From assembly GCA_963827085.1 (NCBI GenBank), contig CAWGZY010000006.1:1-64000 (forward strand): a DNA stretch of 64,000 nt, written 5' to 3'. This DNA is from JAGVPT01 sp963827085. GTDB lineage: Bacteria; Bacteroidota; Ignavibacteria; UBA10030; UBA8401. The notes below the pieces were generated by a model. The model was given only the letters and a program-made list of their open reading frames with translations. It had not been told where the DNA came from and searched no databases. Position numbers and translations under genes: made by a program. Shown piece by piece: positions 1-6,734 of this stretch (positions are counted from its first letter, which is position 1; each line of letters begins with the position of its first letter).

Positions 1-410
1 TTTTCCACCAAATTTTAAAAATTGATATGGCCTTTCTCGAATCAATTGTGTCGAGAAATATTCCTATCTCGTGTCTTCTTGAAAATGCTTTCTCGGTGAG
101 GTTTGCGGATGTGATAAGACATTTATTATCCGTAATGAATATCTTCGCATGAAGCCCTGCCAAGTGTCTTATTTTGCCGCATCCTATGAACAACTTGATC
201 GTTTCAGAATTGAAATTATTGAATTCGTCCGTGTCGCTAATGAGTCTAATATCTAATTTCGAATTTTCCATCCATATTTTTCCAATAATTTTTCGGAATC
301 GACCTAATGCCTCCAATATATGGAACTGCAATCCAAAGCCTTTCTTTGATTCCGTCTGAACGGTTACGGAGTTCATTTGCCAAATCTTCCCCATAAACGA
401 TTTTCATCAT
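1..410 (-). pseudogene. Phospholipase-D-like nuclease domain, frameshifted and cut by the window edge
   Basis: Reading leftwards from an ATG at 410, preceded by AAAGGAG, gives about 50 residues starting MMKIVYGEDL. The frame then closes near 248, and the next frame continues with DIRLISDTDEF and the sequence LHAKIFITDNK followed by LITSANLTEKAF. This is the HxKx4D plus downstream Asn and Glu pattern of PLD-family nucleases, as in restriction-associated PLD proteins. A single extra base near 252-258 explains the break. The 3' end lies beyond the window. Either the gene is inactive or the base is an assembly error. The family is well supported; the precise role (restriction or other defence) is inference. 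Confidence 0.65.
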
Positions 411-676
411 CGTCTCCTTTTTTAGTTAGACGAATTTTTCTGTTGCCAAATGTACAACGCTTTCACCGAAGTGGTGAATTCTGAAAATATTGACCGCTCT
501 TTTCAAGATAATTCGATAATGGAGGGATATTGGTAGGTTTATGAACGCCCCCTCGCCTCAATCATTACGAATTAAAGTTTTCCGTAAGATTTGCTGAAAA
601 ACTACTGCTTTCCTAACCCAAATGCAACTTGAAAAGGGGGCTTGACATTGCGGATAATATCCTTTTTTTGATAGGT
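411..676. other. Intergenic stretch in the island
   Basis: About 265 bases, AT-rich, between the divergent PLD-like remnant and the decayed plus-strand gene. The only recognised signal is the AAAGGAG ribosome-binding site just upstream of 410 on the minus strand. No RNA gene or repeat was recognised. Confidence 0.4.
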
Positions 677-969
677 ATGGAGGTCAGCCTGAAAACAACA
701 CTCTTAACAAACAATCGGGAAAACTTCAAAGGGCTTCTGCTTGAGCTGTCGCCGGAAGAGCGGTCTAAGTTCCCCAAGCTCCCCGCCTTTTCGCGGTCAA
801 CTCTAAGAGCGAATGGATTGACTTTTCGGGATTCGAGACTACGCCGGAAGTTGTCGATGCTTCGGGTAGGGTGCTCTCCCGTGAAGAAGCGGCGGTTTTT
901 CTCACTGATATTGCAATGAATTTGCCGGAGTTTGGAGCCTTGAAAAGTCTCTTGAGCACGTTGTCGTAG
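677..969 (+). pseudogene. Decayed plus-strand gene of unknown function
   Basis: Two overlapping plus-strand frames together read like one protein. The first runs from ATG 677 (MEVSLKTTLLTNN) to about 795 with ELSPEERSKFPKLPAF. The second continues from about 796 with NSKSEWIDFSGFETTPE and ends in SLLSTLS and a stop at 967-969. Both halves have acidic/hydrophobic composition typical of coding sequence, whereas the opposite strand and the continuing first frame turn Arg-rich. One frameshift near 790-800 would join them. No family is recognised. The call rests only on composition. Confidence 0.3.
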
Positions 970-1284
970 ACTTTTTTAGTCTCGGTGGTGGCTCCCGGCA
1001 TTCTCTCCAAAATAAGAAAACTGTTATAGCGCAAACATTAAATGCAAACTCCGCCGATTCAAAGCAATCCCATCATATTCAAAAGTGCTAACCCTGAACA
1101 AGAAGCGAGTGGATTCATAGCTTTTCTTACGCGGTTTTTCCAAGTCCCATTCGTAAAAAATGAGAAGGATCGTGTTACGGTTAGAATTACTGGGAGAGTG
1201 TACGTCTTTGAGAAGGATGACGCTCCAAATTGAGATAATCCCGCAAATACAATCTCCACTGATTAGAACACTATCCGGCCTTTA
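970..1284. other. Island intergenic stretch with an unsupported short ORF
   Basis: A 63-codon plus-strand ORF (1042-1233) ending VYVFEKDDAPN and a minus-strand ORF over the same bases (1059-1259) compete here. Neither has a convincing ribosome-binding site or a recognisable family, so neither is called a gene. No RNA or repeat was recognised. Confidence 0.3.
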
Positions 1285-1722
1285 TTACTCCCTTTCCGGT
1301 TGTTTTATCCCGACGCCGGTTATGTATTCAAATATCTCTCCGTTAGCGTCTTCGTGCTGGTGCGGTGAGATTCCGAATTCCATCGTTGCAATCCGAATCT
1401 CCAAGTAGAATTGCGCGGCGATCCAATTGTGGAACTCCGTACCCATATCGTATTCCTTCTTTATTTCGGAATCCAAACCGAAGAGTTCTTCACCTCCGAT
1501 GTAATCGGCATAACTCCGGTACTCGTTTGGCGCATAAAGCCGGATCAAATCTTGCAAGTTGTACCAGTACATTCCGAATTCCGTCCAATAATTTTGCCCT
1601 TTTTCAAGTAAGTCTTTGGCAAATATCGGTATTACTTTCTGGAGGAATTCAACCTGGGTACATGACTGTTCTCGTAGTACCTTATCCCCTTCTTCTCTGA
1701 TTAATTTTTTACCGAATCTCAT
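1285..1722 (-). CDS. Hypothetical protein (145 aa), island gene
   Basis: The protein is 145 residues, acidic, rich in Tyr and Trp (for example NYWTEFGMYWYNLQD), with no signal peptide or membrane segment, so it is probably cytoplasmic. The ATG at 1722 is preceded by AAGGA at good spacing. No motif I recognise is present. It sits alone between the decayed gene and the exported protein at 1945, in the same orientation as the integrase. Coding quality is good; function is unknown. Confidence 0.7.
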   Translation of the reverse strand: MRFGKKLIREEGDKVLREQSCTQVEFLQKVIPIFAKDLLEKGQNYWTEFGMYWYNLQDLIRLYAPNEYRSYADYIGGEELFGLDSEIKKEYDMGTEFHNWIAAQFYLEIRIATMEFGISPHQHEDANGEIFEYITGVGIKQPERE

Positions 1723-1944
1723 GGTGCTTCCTTTTGGATATTGGTCATAGATCGTTCATAAAGAAAGCGACATTCTGAAAACTTCATCCCAAAGTGAAAC
1801 GAATGAGAATAAGCAATTTCACAATCTGACATAATGGGCTTTTTTATTCCACTATAATAACGTTAGTCTATTTGTTATTGTTGAGAATTAATCAGTTGCT
1901 GGTGTTCTCCCGAATAGATAATCGGTTAAAATCAAAGTTAAGGC
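1723..1944. other. AT-rich intergenic stretch
   Basis: About 220 bases between two minus-strand unknown genes. It holds the AAGGA ribosome-binding site of the 1285-1722 gene near 1727. I see no terminator hairpin with a clear U-tail and no RNA gene. Confidence 0.4.
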
Positions 1945-2502
1945 TTATCCTTTTACCCTACTCCATGTTGATGCCCCATTTTCCTGCAATTTCTTTGCCT
2001 TGTTCTTTGATTCGATGTATTCATCATCTATATTTTTAAGGCGTAACTCATATCTCTGTCCCATTGTCTCGTAATTAATGCGAACTTGGTCAACCAAGTA
2101 ATATTCATTGGAATCTTTAGGATACTTGGTATGTGGTGAGCCGAATAAGGGCTGTTCTATTTGGAAAACAAATTTAAACTCTCTGTTTAAGGAATCAGTG
2201 AAAGCATCTGTACCTTGAAGACCAATCACGAAAAGGCTGTCATTGAAAAACTCAAGGCGTAGCCATTGTTTTCCGGTGCTGTCGTTTATATCGCAATCAA
2301 GGGTAACATACGAGTGACTTAAAACACTCAACCAAGCTTCATTATACTCAACTCTTAGTTGAACGAAATGTTTCCTAATTAATTTTTGCAGAATAGAATT
2401 GAAAGAACTGCCAAACGTATATTCGCCAAAGCCGCTGTTGAAGTCGGTCTGAGCAACCGTAACATTTGCTAATATTAGTCCGATAAAGATAATCTTTTTC
2501 AT
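1945..2502 (-). CDS. Exported hypothetical protein (185 aa)
   Basis: The N-terminus MKKIIFIGLILANVTVAQ is a typical Sec signal peptide with likely cleavage after VAQ or just before it, so the mature protein is probably periplasmic or outer-membrane associated. The remaining 165 residues have a mixed beta-like composition with no cysteine cluster beyond a single Cys and no motif I recognise. The start is supported by a GGAAAGGA stretch upstream. It is an island gene co-oriented with the integrase. Function is unknown. Confidence 0.7.
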   Translation of the reverse strand: MKKIIFIGLILANVTVAQTDFNSGFGEYTFGSSFNSILQKLIRKHFVQLRVEYNEAWLSVLSHSYVTLDCDINDSTGKQWLRLEFFNDSLFVIGLQGTDAFTDSLNREFKFVFQIEQPLFGSPHTKYPKDSNEYYLVDQVRINYETMGQRYELRLKNIDDEYIESKNKAKKLQENGASTWSRVKG

Positions 2503-2530
2503 CCCTGAATCCTTTCCGTTTAGATTAAAA

Positions 2531-2606
2531 ATAAAAAGGGCGCAACATCACTACGTCCATACTGAGGTACTCGCATACCTACGGAACAAACGCAATGAGT
2601 GCGCCC
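2531..2606 (-). terminator. Long branched hairpin with U-tail (minus strand)
   Basis: Bases 2538-2544 (GGGCGCA) pair with 2600-2606, and nested inside are 2556-2560 with 2581-2585 and 2565-2569 with 2576-2580. On the minus strand the structure is followed by five U residues (2533-2537), and one inner mismatch becomes a G-U wobble, which favours minus-strand RNA. It lies downstream of the zinc-ribbon gene at 2743-2934 and upstream of the exported protein. A structured terminator is the simplest reading. Confidence 0.45.
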
Positions 2607-2742
2607 ATTGGGTGCACTCCAAAGCATTCTGTCCGTTTAGAAAATTGCGAGTTTTCAGTATGGAATGATTGGAATTATTTCACTTCTTATCTCTCTATGT
2701 TTCCTCGCTTAATGATATGATCTTTTGAAGTATTTGGCTTCT

Positions 2743-2934
2743 TTAAATTTGTACAGCATATTCTTTTACAACCTTCCCATCTTTAAGTTCCATGAGAAGA
2801 TAATGATCATCTGTTCTTATCCTTTTTAACTTAAAGATTCTTCCACATCCGGGTGGGTCAAAGCATTTGTAATAATTCTTGGGCTTTTCTATCTCTCTCA
2901 AAGTGTGCTTGCATGTTACAATGGGGCATTTCAT
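2743..2934 (-). CDS. Small zinc-ribbon-like protein (63 aa)
   Basis: A 63-residue basic protein. It has a CPIVTC pair near the N-terminus and a second pair in CFDPPGC around residues 24-30, spacing compatible with one zinc-binding knuckle. The rest is Lys/Arg-rich with a beta-like tail. The ATG at 2934 has a strong GGGAGG site upstream. It lies between the integrase and other island genes; in this position a small zinc-ribbon could be a regulator or accessory factor, but that is inference. Confidence 0.65.
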   Translation of the reverse strand: MKCPIVTCKHTLREIEKPKNYYKCFDPPGCGRIFKLKRIRTDDHYLLMELKDGKVVKEYAVQI

Positions 2935-3081
2935 AAGTTTTCCTCCCTTGAACTTTTAAGTTATGTAAATCTACACATATTCAGAAGGATCGTCAAGTAT
3001 TGCCATTTTGAGTGGTTCCTATTGATTGCCACTTTTCTCTGTTCAACCTTAATCGTCTCATCCGGATAAACAATCCTCTTT

Positions 3082-4095
3082 TCATGAGGAGCCGAAATCT
3101 AAGATATTCACAGCGTTGTGGAGATTTGATGGCTCAAGATGAGCGTACATCTGAGTAACCTGTATGTTTGAATGTCCCAGTAGTTTTTGAACCTGATATA
3201 GTGAGATCCCTCCTTTTACCAATAAGCTGGCAAAGGTATGCCGTAATGAATGAAAATGAAGCTCCTCGCTAAAGCCTCCCATTCGAATTGATTTCTTAAA
3301 CTGCCGACTAACAAATGCTAAATATGCTCTCCCTCCGTTCCTTCTCCCTCGAAAAACATAGCCTTGTCGGTCACTTTTAGTCGATAAACATCTCCAAAGG
3401 TTTTCGCTGATGGGGATGGCTCGCGCCTTCCCTGATTTTGTTTGATATGAAAGAGAGCTTTGAATGAATATTCGCTTGTTAGCTAAATCAACATCCTTCC
3501 ATTGGAGGTTTACGATCTCTCCTAATCTTGTCCCTGTGAGCACGGCGAAAATAACTATTTCATAGAGCCAAGAATCGTTTTTTATAGTATTCAGATATTG
3601 GTGGAGTTCTTCCTCCGAAAAGTAGGCTGGCATCTTCTCTTCTACTCGAAGCTGTTTAGCCCCTTCCAATGGACTTGCGGATAACACCTTCCATCTCTTC
3701 AAACAATTGAAAAAAGCCTTTAGGGCGCGAATCTGGACGTTTGCGGAGACATTACTGATTGTCTTGACTGTTTCTGAGACAAACTTGTCAAAGTGACGTT
3801 CGTTTACATCCGAAACAGGTATATCGCCTGTGATCACCAAGAATCGTCGGAGTGCGTGCTCATAAATCTTGCATGTCTTCACGCCTCGTGTGGAACTGAC
3901 ATGGTCAATGAATTCTTTGATCTGGTTCGATAGGAGCGTTTTTCGCCTCGGATCGGAATTCTGAACCACCTTTGCAAATTCGGAGTGAGCTACGAGCCTG
4001 TTGCGCGTTTTTAACGTTCTCCAGACTTGCTTTTTGTTTACTCGGTGGATCGCGTAAAAGATTCCTGACTTGGGGTGGCGGAAGAGGGAGGGCAT
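3082..4095 (-). CDS. Tyrosine recombinase / phage-type integrase
   Basis: A 337-residue site-specific recombinase of the phage integrase (XerC/D-like) family. An N-terminal SAM-like DNA-binding domain (about 50-140) is followed by the catalytic domain with Arg190 in TGTRLGEI, His282 and Arg285 in HSLRH, His308 in LLGHSN and the nucleophile Tyr317. All catalytic residues are present, so the enzyme is probably active. The start at 4095 has AAAGGAG upstream. It lies about 130 bp from a tRNA-Lys half gene that marks the probable integration junction, so its role is likely island integration and excision. Confidence 0.93.
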   Translation of the reverse strand: MPSLFRHPKSGIFYAIHRVNKKQVWRTLKTRNRLVAHSEFAKVVQNSDPRRKTLLSNQIKEFIDHVSSTRGVKTCKIYEHALRRFLVITGDIPVSDVNERHFDKFVSETVKTISNVSANVQIRALKAFFNCLKRWKVLSASPLEGAKQLRVEEKMPAYFSEEELHQYLNTIKNDSWLYEIVIFAVLTGTRLGEIVNLQWKDVDLANKRIFIQSSLSYQTKSGKARAIPISENLWRCLSTKSDRQGYVFRGRRNGGRAYLAFVSRQFKKSIRMGGFSEELHFHSLRHTFASLLVKGGISLYQVQKLLGHSNIQVTQMYAHLEPSNLHNAVNILDFGSS

Positions 4096-4223
4096 GACGG
4101 GTCTCCTTTATCAATGTCTCGGAGACGTGTCACGCTTTCAGGAAAAAAAAGTGTTAGAAATTGTGTTAGACGTGTTTCAAAAGAAGGCTGAAAATAGGCG
4201 GTAAATGAAAGGTCGGCATGAAA

Positions 4224-4260
4224 TTAAAAGGCAGATGCTCTACCCCTGAGCTACACGCTC
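4224..4260 (-). pseudogene. 5' half of tRNA-Lys(TTT), truncated at the anticodon loop
   Basis: Read on the minus strand from 4260 the sequence gives an acceptor 5' arm GAGCGTG, then TA, a D-arm GCTC-AGGGGTA-GAGC, A26, the anticodon 5' stem TCTGC and the loop CTTTTAA (anticodon TTT). The expected 3' stem GCAGA is missing; the next bases are TTTCATGCC. No T-arm follows. The break exactly after the anticodon loop, with an integrase on the far side, fits an attachment junction. Confidence 0.75.
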
Positions 4261-4489
4261 GATAAAAAATTCACATAGATATAAATTTAATATATCATTT
4301 TTTACGCCGATATGCAATAGAATGCATCCCGCCGTTGTCGACGCTATTATGGTTTGCGAAAGATTAAATATTCCTCTTCTTCAAAATGCATTTCTTTTTT
4401 TGCACCAAAAAATCATTGTATCACAAATACATAATTTGTACCTTTAGGTCGGAAAAAATAATTCCTGCAAACAATCCAGGGTATCCCCT
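4261..4489. other. Intergenic region at the island edge, leader of the phosphate genes
   Basis: About 230 AT-rich bases between the truncated tRNA and the DUF47 gene. It must hold the promoter of the DUF47-PiT pair, but no box is convincing enough to call. No terminator hairpin was recognised. Confidence 0.4.
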
Positions 4490-5137
4490 ATGAAATTTGA
4501 CCGACTGATTCAGAAACTTCTGCCAAAGGACGACAAATTTTTTACATTACTGGAAGAGTCCGCTCAGAACCTCGTTAGGGCTGGGGAAGTCATGAAAAAG
4601 CTTGCGCATACAAAAAATAGGTCCGAACTCGAGATATTAGTCAATCAGATCCATGACCGTGAGCATGAGGGTGATACTGTCACGCATAAAATCTTCTCTG
4701 AATTGAACTCGACGTTCGTCACCCCGCTTGACAGAGAAGACATTCACACCCTTGCTTCCTCGTTAGACGATATATTAGACCACATGGACGGGAGTGCTGG
4801 AAGGTTCGTTCTCTACAAATTGAAAAATTGGCCGCCAAGGATGGCGCAATTGGCCGATATCCTTACACTTTCGATCAATGAGCTTCATCGAGGAGTAAGT
4901 TTACTCCGAAACATTCAACAATTTGACGAGTTGCAGAAAGTTTTCCTTAAAGTGAACGAATACGAAAACGCCGCCGATGCGGTTTTTGAACAGGCTGTCG
5001 CTGAACTTTTCGAAAAAGAAAAAAGCCCGATCCAGATCATTAAGATAAAGGAGATATACGTGGGATTAGAAACGGCAACGGACAAATGCGAAGACGTCGC
5101 GAATGTGCTTGAAGGAATTGTGATCAAGCATGCTTAA
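4490..5137 (+). CDS. DUF47 / PhoU-like phosphate transport regulator
   Basis: 215 residues, all-helical, of the DUF47 family (PhoU-like fold), whose members are encoded beside PiT-type phosphate transporters and are thought to modulate them. The family signature is visible in the N-terminal DRLIQKLLPKDDKFFTLL and in the repeated DREHEGD and acidic/His metal-binding patches around residues 65-105. It ends 21 bp before the pit gene on the same strand, implying one transcript. It is cytoplasmic, with no signal peptide. The length is normal for the family. Confidence 0.93.
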   Translation: MKFDRLIQKLLPKDDKFFTLLEESAQNLVRAGEVMKKLAHTKNRSELEILVNQIHDREHEGDTVTHKIFSELNSTFVTPLDREDIHTLASSLDDILDHMDGSAGRFVLYKLKNWPPRMAQLADILTLSINELHRGVSLLRNIQQFDELQKVFLKVNEYENAADAVFEQAVAELFEKEKSPIQIIKIKEIYVGLETATDKCEDVANVLEGIVIKHA

Positions 5138-5158
5138 CCACTCAATCCATTTGATATA

Positions 5159-6148
5159 ATGCTGACCTTAATCGTTTTTATTATTTTTGTTGCATTGATT
5201 TTCGATTTTCTGAACGGATTTCATGATTCTGCAAACTCAATTGCTACCATCGTATCGACACGCGTTCTGACGCCCCGCAAGGCAGTCGTTTGGGCTGCAT
5301 TTTTCAATTTGGTAGCAGCATTCCTCTTTGATGTTCGTGTTGCCAAAACGATCGGCGAAGGGCTCGTAAAACTTGAGAGCGTTAATGAATATGTCATTCT
5401 TTGTGGGCTGTTGGGCGCGATCGTCTGGAATCTCATCACGTGGTACTCCGGCCTTCCATCAAGTTCATCGCACGCTCTCATGGGGGGATACGCCGGCGCC
5501 GCTATTGCTCATGCCGGCTTCGGCTCAATTCTGTACAGCGGTTGGACGATGACACTTATTTTCATCGTGCTCGCGCCCCTGATTGGAATGTTGATCGCCT
5601 TCGTTCTGATGGTTATTCTTATGTGGATCTTCAACAAAAAACCATCGTCAAAGATCAATCGCCTCTTTCGTCGGCTTCAATTGTTGTCTGCAGCGCTCTA
5701 TAGTTTAGGCCATGGCACCAACGACGCGCAGAAAACAATGGGTGTCATTACCGGGTTGCTTGTGTCAGCCGGATACTTAGCAACATTTCACGTTCCATTT
5801 TGGGTAATCATATGTTCGCACATAGCGATTGCTACAGGAACATTATTCGGCGGATGGAGAATTGTGAAAACCATGGGACAAAAGGTGACCAAGCTGAAAC
5901 CGGCCGACGGATTCTGCGCCGAGACAGCCGGGGGAATTACTCTGCTTGCAACGGCATTCGGAGGCATCAGCGTGAGCACGACCCACACGATCACGGGAGC
6001 CATTATGGGAGTCGGCGCGACAAAAAGATTGTCCGCCGTTCGGTGGGGAGTTGCGGGGAGAATTGTAATAGCGTGGATACTAACGATCCCGCTTTCTGCT
6101 GCAGTTTCCGCCCTGACGTACTTGATTCTTTCCCCCTTGTTCCGGTAA
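5159..6148 (+). CDS. pit: Inorganic phosphate transporter, PiT family
   Basis: A 329-residue integral membrane protein with about 10 hydrophobic segments. Both PiT signatures are visible: near the N-terminus DFLNGFHDSANSIAT and in the second half LGHGTNDAQKTMG, the duplicated GxxDxxN-type motif that defines the Na+ or H+/phosphate symporters. The length fits the shorter bacterial PiT proteins. It is encoded directly after a DUF47 regulator, the standard arrangement for low-affinity phosphate or metal-phosphate uptake. The cation coupled cannot be read from sequence. Confidence 0.93.
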   Translation: MLTLIVFIIFVALIFDFLNGFHDSANSIATIVSTRVLTPRKAVVWAAFFNLVAAFLFDVRVAKTIGEGLVKLESVNEYVILCGLLGAIVWNLITWYSGLPSSSSHALMGGYAGAAIAHAGFGSILYSGWTMTLIFIVLAPLIGMLIAFVLMVILMWIFNKKPSSKINRLFRRLQLLSAALYSLGHGTNDAQKTMGVITGLLVSAGYLATFHVPFWVIICSHIAIATGTLFGGWRIVKTMGQKVTKLKPADGFCAETAGGITLLATAFGGISVSTTHTITGAIMGVGATKRLSAVRWGVAGRIVIAWILTIPLSAAVSALTYLILSPLFR

Positions 6149-6201
6149 GAAAAATCCTGTTGGGAATACCAAGAGGGTTCTCAAATCCCGCATTACTCAA
6201 G

Positions 6202-6504
6202 TTAGCTTTGCGAAACAACTTCAGGCTGCTGCGCTGACAGAGAGGAAGCAGTTTCCGTTTTCTTCTTTCGGTAGATAATCCCTATCGGGATGATAATGCA
6301 ATACCCGACGAGAAGCAGTATCGGCGCAACGGTCAATGCCATAAAACCATCCCACGGTTCCATCCCAAGCGCAATATAGCCTAGTACAACAACTACAACG
6401 CCGGCAACCAGAATTTTGTAATTGACCGCCTCGAGCGGAAGAATTTCAATTTTCTTGGCTTTTCGTTTCGCAGGTTTCTCTTTTTCTTTGCTTGCCTTAG
6501 CCAT
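6202..6504 (-). CDS. DUF3098-like small membrane protein (100 aa)
   Basis: The start is placed at ATG 6504 (MAKASKEKEK), with GAGGC upstream; longer readings run into the terminator and are not natural. The Lys-rich N-terminus (about 25 residues) is followed by two transmembrane segments, around VAGVVVVVLGYIAL and APILLLVGYCIIIPIGI, then a charged tail. This two-helix layout with an APILLLVG motif resembles DUF3098 proteins of Bacteroidota. Function is unknown. A hairpin with U-tail lies 34 bp upstream of the start, so transcription may be attenuated or come from a separate small RNA promoter. Confidence 0.75.
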   Translation of the reverse strand: MAKASKEKEKPAKRKAKKIEILPLEAVNYKILVAGVVVVVLGYIALGMEPWDGFMALTVAPILLLVGYCIIIPIGIIYRKKKTETASSLSAQQPEVVSQS

Positions 6505-6537
6505 CGCTTTGCCTCGTGTGACAAAATATAGATTAGT

Positions 6538-6573
6538 AAAAAAAAAGCCCGGCGTTGGGGGGGAACGCCAGGC
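6538..6573 (-). terminator. Rho-independent terminator with C7 loop (minus strand)
   Basis: Arms 6547-6556 and 6564-6573 form a 10-bp stem around a loop of seven C (minus strand), followed by nine U (6538-6546). The one C-A mismatch on the plus strand becomes a U-G wobble on the minus strand, fixing the orientation. It may end the candidate small RNA at 6538-6622 or act as an attenuator for the gene at 6504. Confidence 0.8.
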
Positions 6574-6622
6574 TCGACCCTTTCTAGGTGCGACGCTCAG
6601 GGGAGGAAGCGTCACACAGGTC
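6538..6622 (-). ncRNA. Candidate small RNA with two C-rich hairpin loops
   Basis: From a start predicted about 6622, roughly 85 nt run to the terminator. Hairpin 1 pairs 6588-6597 with 6608-6617 and shows the loop UCCUCCCCUG. Hairpin 2 is the terminator with a loop of seven C. In both, the only non-Watson-Crick position is a U-G pair on the minus strand and a C-A clash on the plus strand. A 5' GACC can pair with GGUC just after hairpin 1. C-rich loops complementary to Shine-Dalgarno sequences are known from several regulatory RNAs (Staphylococcus Rsa type). An attenuator leader for the gene at 6504 is the alternative. Confidence 0.5.
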
Positions 6623-6627
6623 TGATA

Positions 6628-6657
6628 CAAATATAAGAGAAAAAATTGAAAAGTCAA
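6628..6657 (-). promoter_or_regulatory. Bacteroidota-type promoter (TTG-N19-TATATTTG)
   Basis: On the minus strand TTG (6655-6657) is followed by 19 bases and TATATTTG (6628-6635). This matches the -33 TTTG / -7 TAnnTTTG consensus of Bacteroidota housekeeping promoters. It also reads as TTGACT-N17-ATATTT. Transcription would start near 6622 and enter the hairpin pair at 6538-6617. Confidence 0.6.
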
Positions 6658-6734
6658 TAATAAAAAGCATAAAAAAGTTATCTGCGTACTCGCCACTTTT
6701 CATGGTATCGAAATCCTCGCCCGTGTTCGATATC

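Larger units (their letters stand above)
1..4260. mobile_element. End of an integrated genomic island (integrase plus split tRNA)
   Basis: The stretch carries a tyrosine recombinase (3082-4095) pointing away from a tRNA-Lys half gene at 4224-4260, and between them and the window edge only broken or unrecognised genes. It looks more AT-rich than the rest of the window. Recombinases of this family commonly integrate in tRNA genes, so the tRNA half is read as one attachment junction; the far junction lies outside the window. The extent to the left is unknown. Confidence 0.65.

Noticed and set aside
2531..2641. Integron attC site
   Set aside because: The paired arms are suggestive, but the GTTRRRY/RYYYAAC core is not present and the recombinase lies beside a tRNA rather than an attI.
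6538..6622. Signal recognition particle RNA on the plus strand
   Set aside because: A GGGGAGGAAGC word recalls the SRP loop, but the tetraloop and flanking pairs do not fit and the stems and U-tail require the minus strand.
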